Shown piece after piece: positions 63,969-64,000 of a DNA stretch of 64,000 bases; the stretch's first letter is position 1; every line of letters begins with the position of its first letter. The stretch is from Alphaproteobacteria bacterium (lineage in GTDB: Bacteria > Pseudomonadota > Alphaproteobacteria > ATCC43930 > CGMCC-115725), in contig JAGWNF010000003.1 of assembly GCA_028871455.1 (NCBI GenBank), positions 1 to 64,000 of the forward strand. Direction: 5' to 3'. Both the position numbers and the translations under genes were made by a program. Below the pieces are notes generated by a model. That model saw only the letters and a list, made by a program, of their open reading frames with translations. It searched no databases and was not told where the DNA came from.

Positions 63969-64000
63969 ATGCATCACGACTGGCCGTCAGGCGCGTGGGG
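63969..64000 (+). CDS. Start of a next gene (cut by window edge)
   Basis: ATG followed by HHDWPSGAW to the window end. Only ten codons are visible and the ribosome site is weak (GCCGGGGG, 20 nt upstream), so this may not be a gene. Confidence 0.2.
   Translation, partial: MHHDWPSGAW

Overview
The window is high-GC DNA from an alphaproteobacterium. The clues are a stand-alone rpsD, the alphaproteobacterial ATP-synthase zeta/DUF1476 gene, a PurS/PurQ/PurL-type FGAM synthase, the sigF-nrsF pair with a Caulobacter-type promoter, the grx4-bolA pair, radC next to map, and the overall codon use. It reads as a Rhodospirillales- or Rhizobiales-like chromosome, but no marker here fixes the genus. Coding is dense, on both strands, with many 4-bp overlaps.

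Layout. 0-1.2 kb: insertion-sequence debris (start of an IS3-type orfA, a complete IS1-type transposase, a small basic ORF). 1.4-7.3 kb: translation and stress genes (rpsD, CNNM/CorC-like protein, two cold-shock proteins, rpsU, several tiny basic proteins) and an extradiol-dioxygenase gene interrupted by one in-frame TAG. 7.3-11.1 kb: ECF sigma and NrsF anti-sigma diverging from a bufA1-bufB-bufC-doxX bufferin operon, with a textbook SigF promoter between them. 11.1-20.9 kb: grxD-bolA, purL-purQ, then a CBS histidine kinase, HemD-like protein and DUF389 protein, then purS-purC, NRDE and zeta genes. 20.9-25.2 kb: ubiT-ubiU-ubiV for O2-independent ubiquinone synthesis, diverging from a B12-binding-type radical SAM gene. 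25.3-33.5 kb: a redox and transport block with a diheme lipoprotein cytochrome, a Cyc2-like heme-porin fusion, an OFA-family MFS carrier, a MarR regulator, a candidate small RNA, a TauE/SafE exporter, purB and a periplasmic beta-propeller. 34-40.8 kb: mixed housekeeping (DUF2189, aldo-keto reductase, radC, PAS, map, a His-tailed DMT exporter, small membrane proteins). 40.8-45.5 kb: an island of small secreted proteins. Eleven genes lie head to tail on the minus strand, seven of them one paralogous family, and cysteine-rich peptides sit at both ends. 45.6-64 kb: CinA-like protein, tRNA-Leu(UAA), CtpA protease, a fused indolepyruvate:ferredoxin oxidoreductase, surface-glycan glycosyl- and methyltransferases, argE plus an AstE-like gene, a CDF-like transporter, a phosphoesterase, NAD kinase, and molybdenum-cofactor genes (moaA, fdhD, mobA).

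How it fits together. Several blocks point to life at the oxic-anoxic boundary with metal stress: anaerobic ubiquinone synthesis, ferredoxin-linked keto-acid oxidation, molybdenum-cofactor and formate-dehydrogenase maturation, an outer-membrane cytochrome-porin, and a metal-responsive bufferin operon. The two most promising systems for follow-up are the paralogous secreted-protein island with knottin-like peptides, and the MFS/MarR/small-RNA unit, where the same 25-nt operator-like motif occurs at two promoters. The bufferin operon is a recently described type, but its regulation can be read directly from the sequence here.
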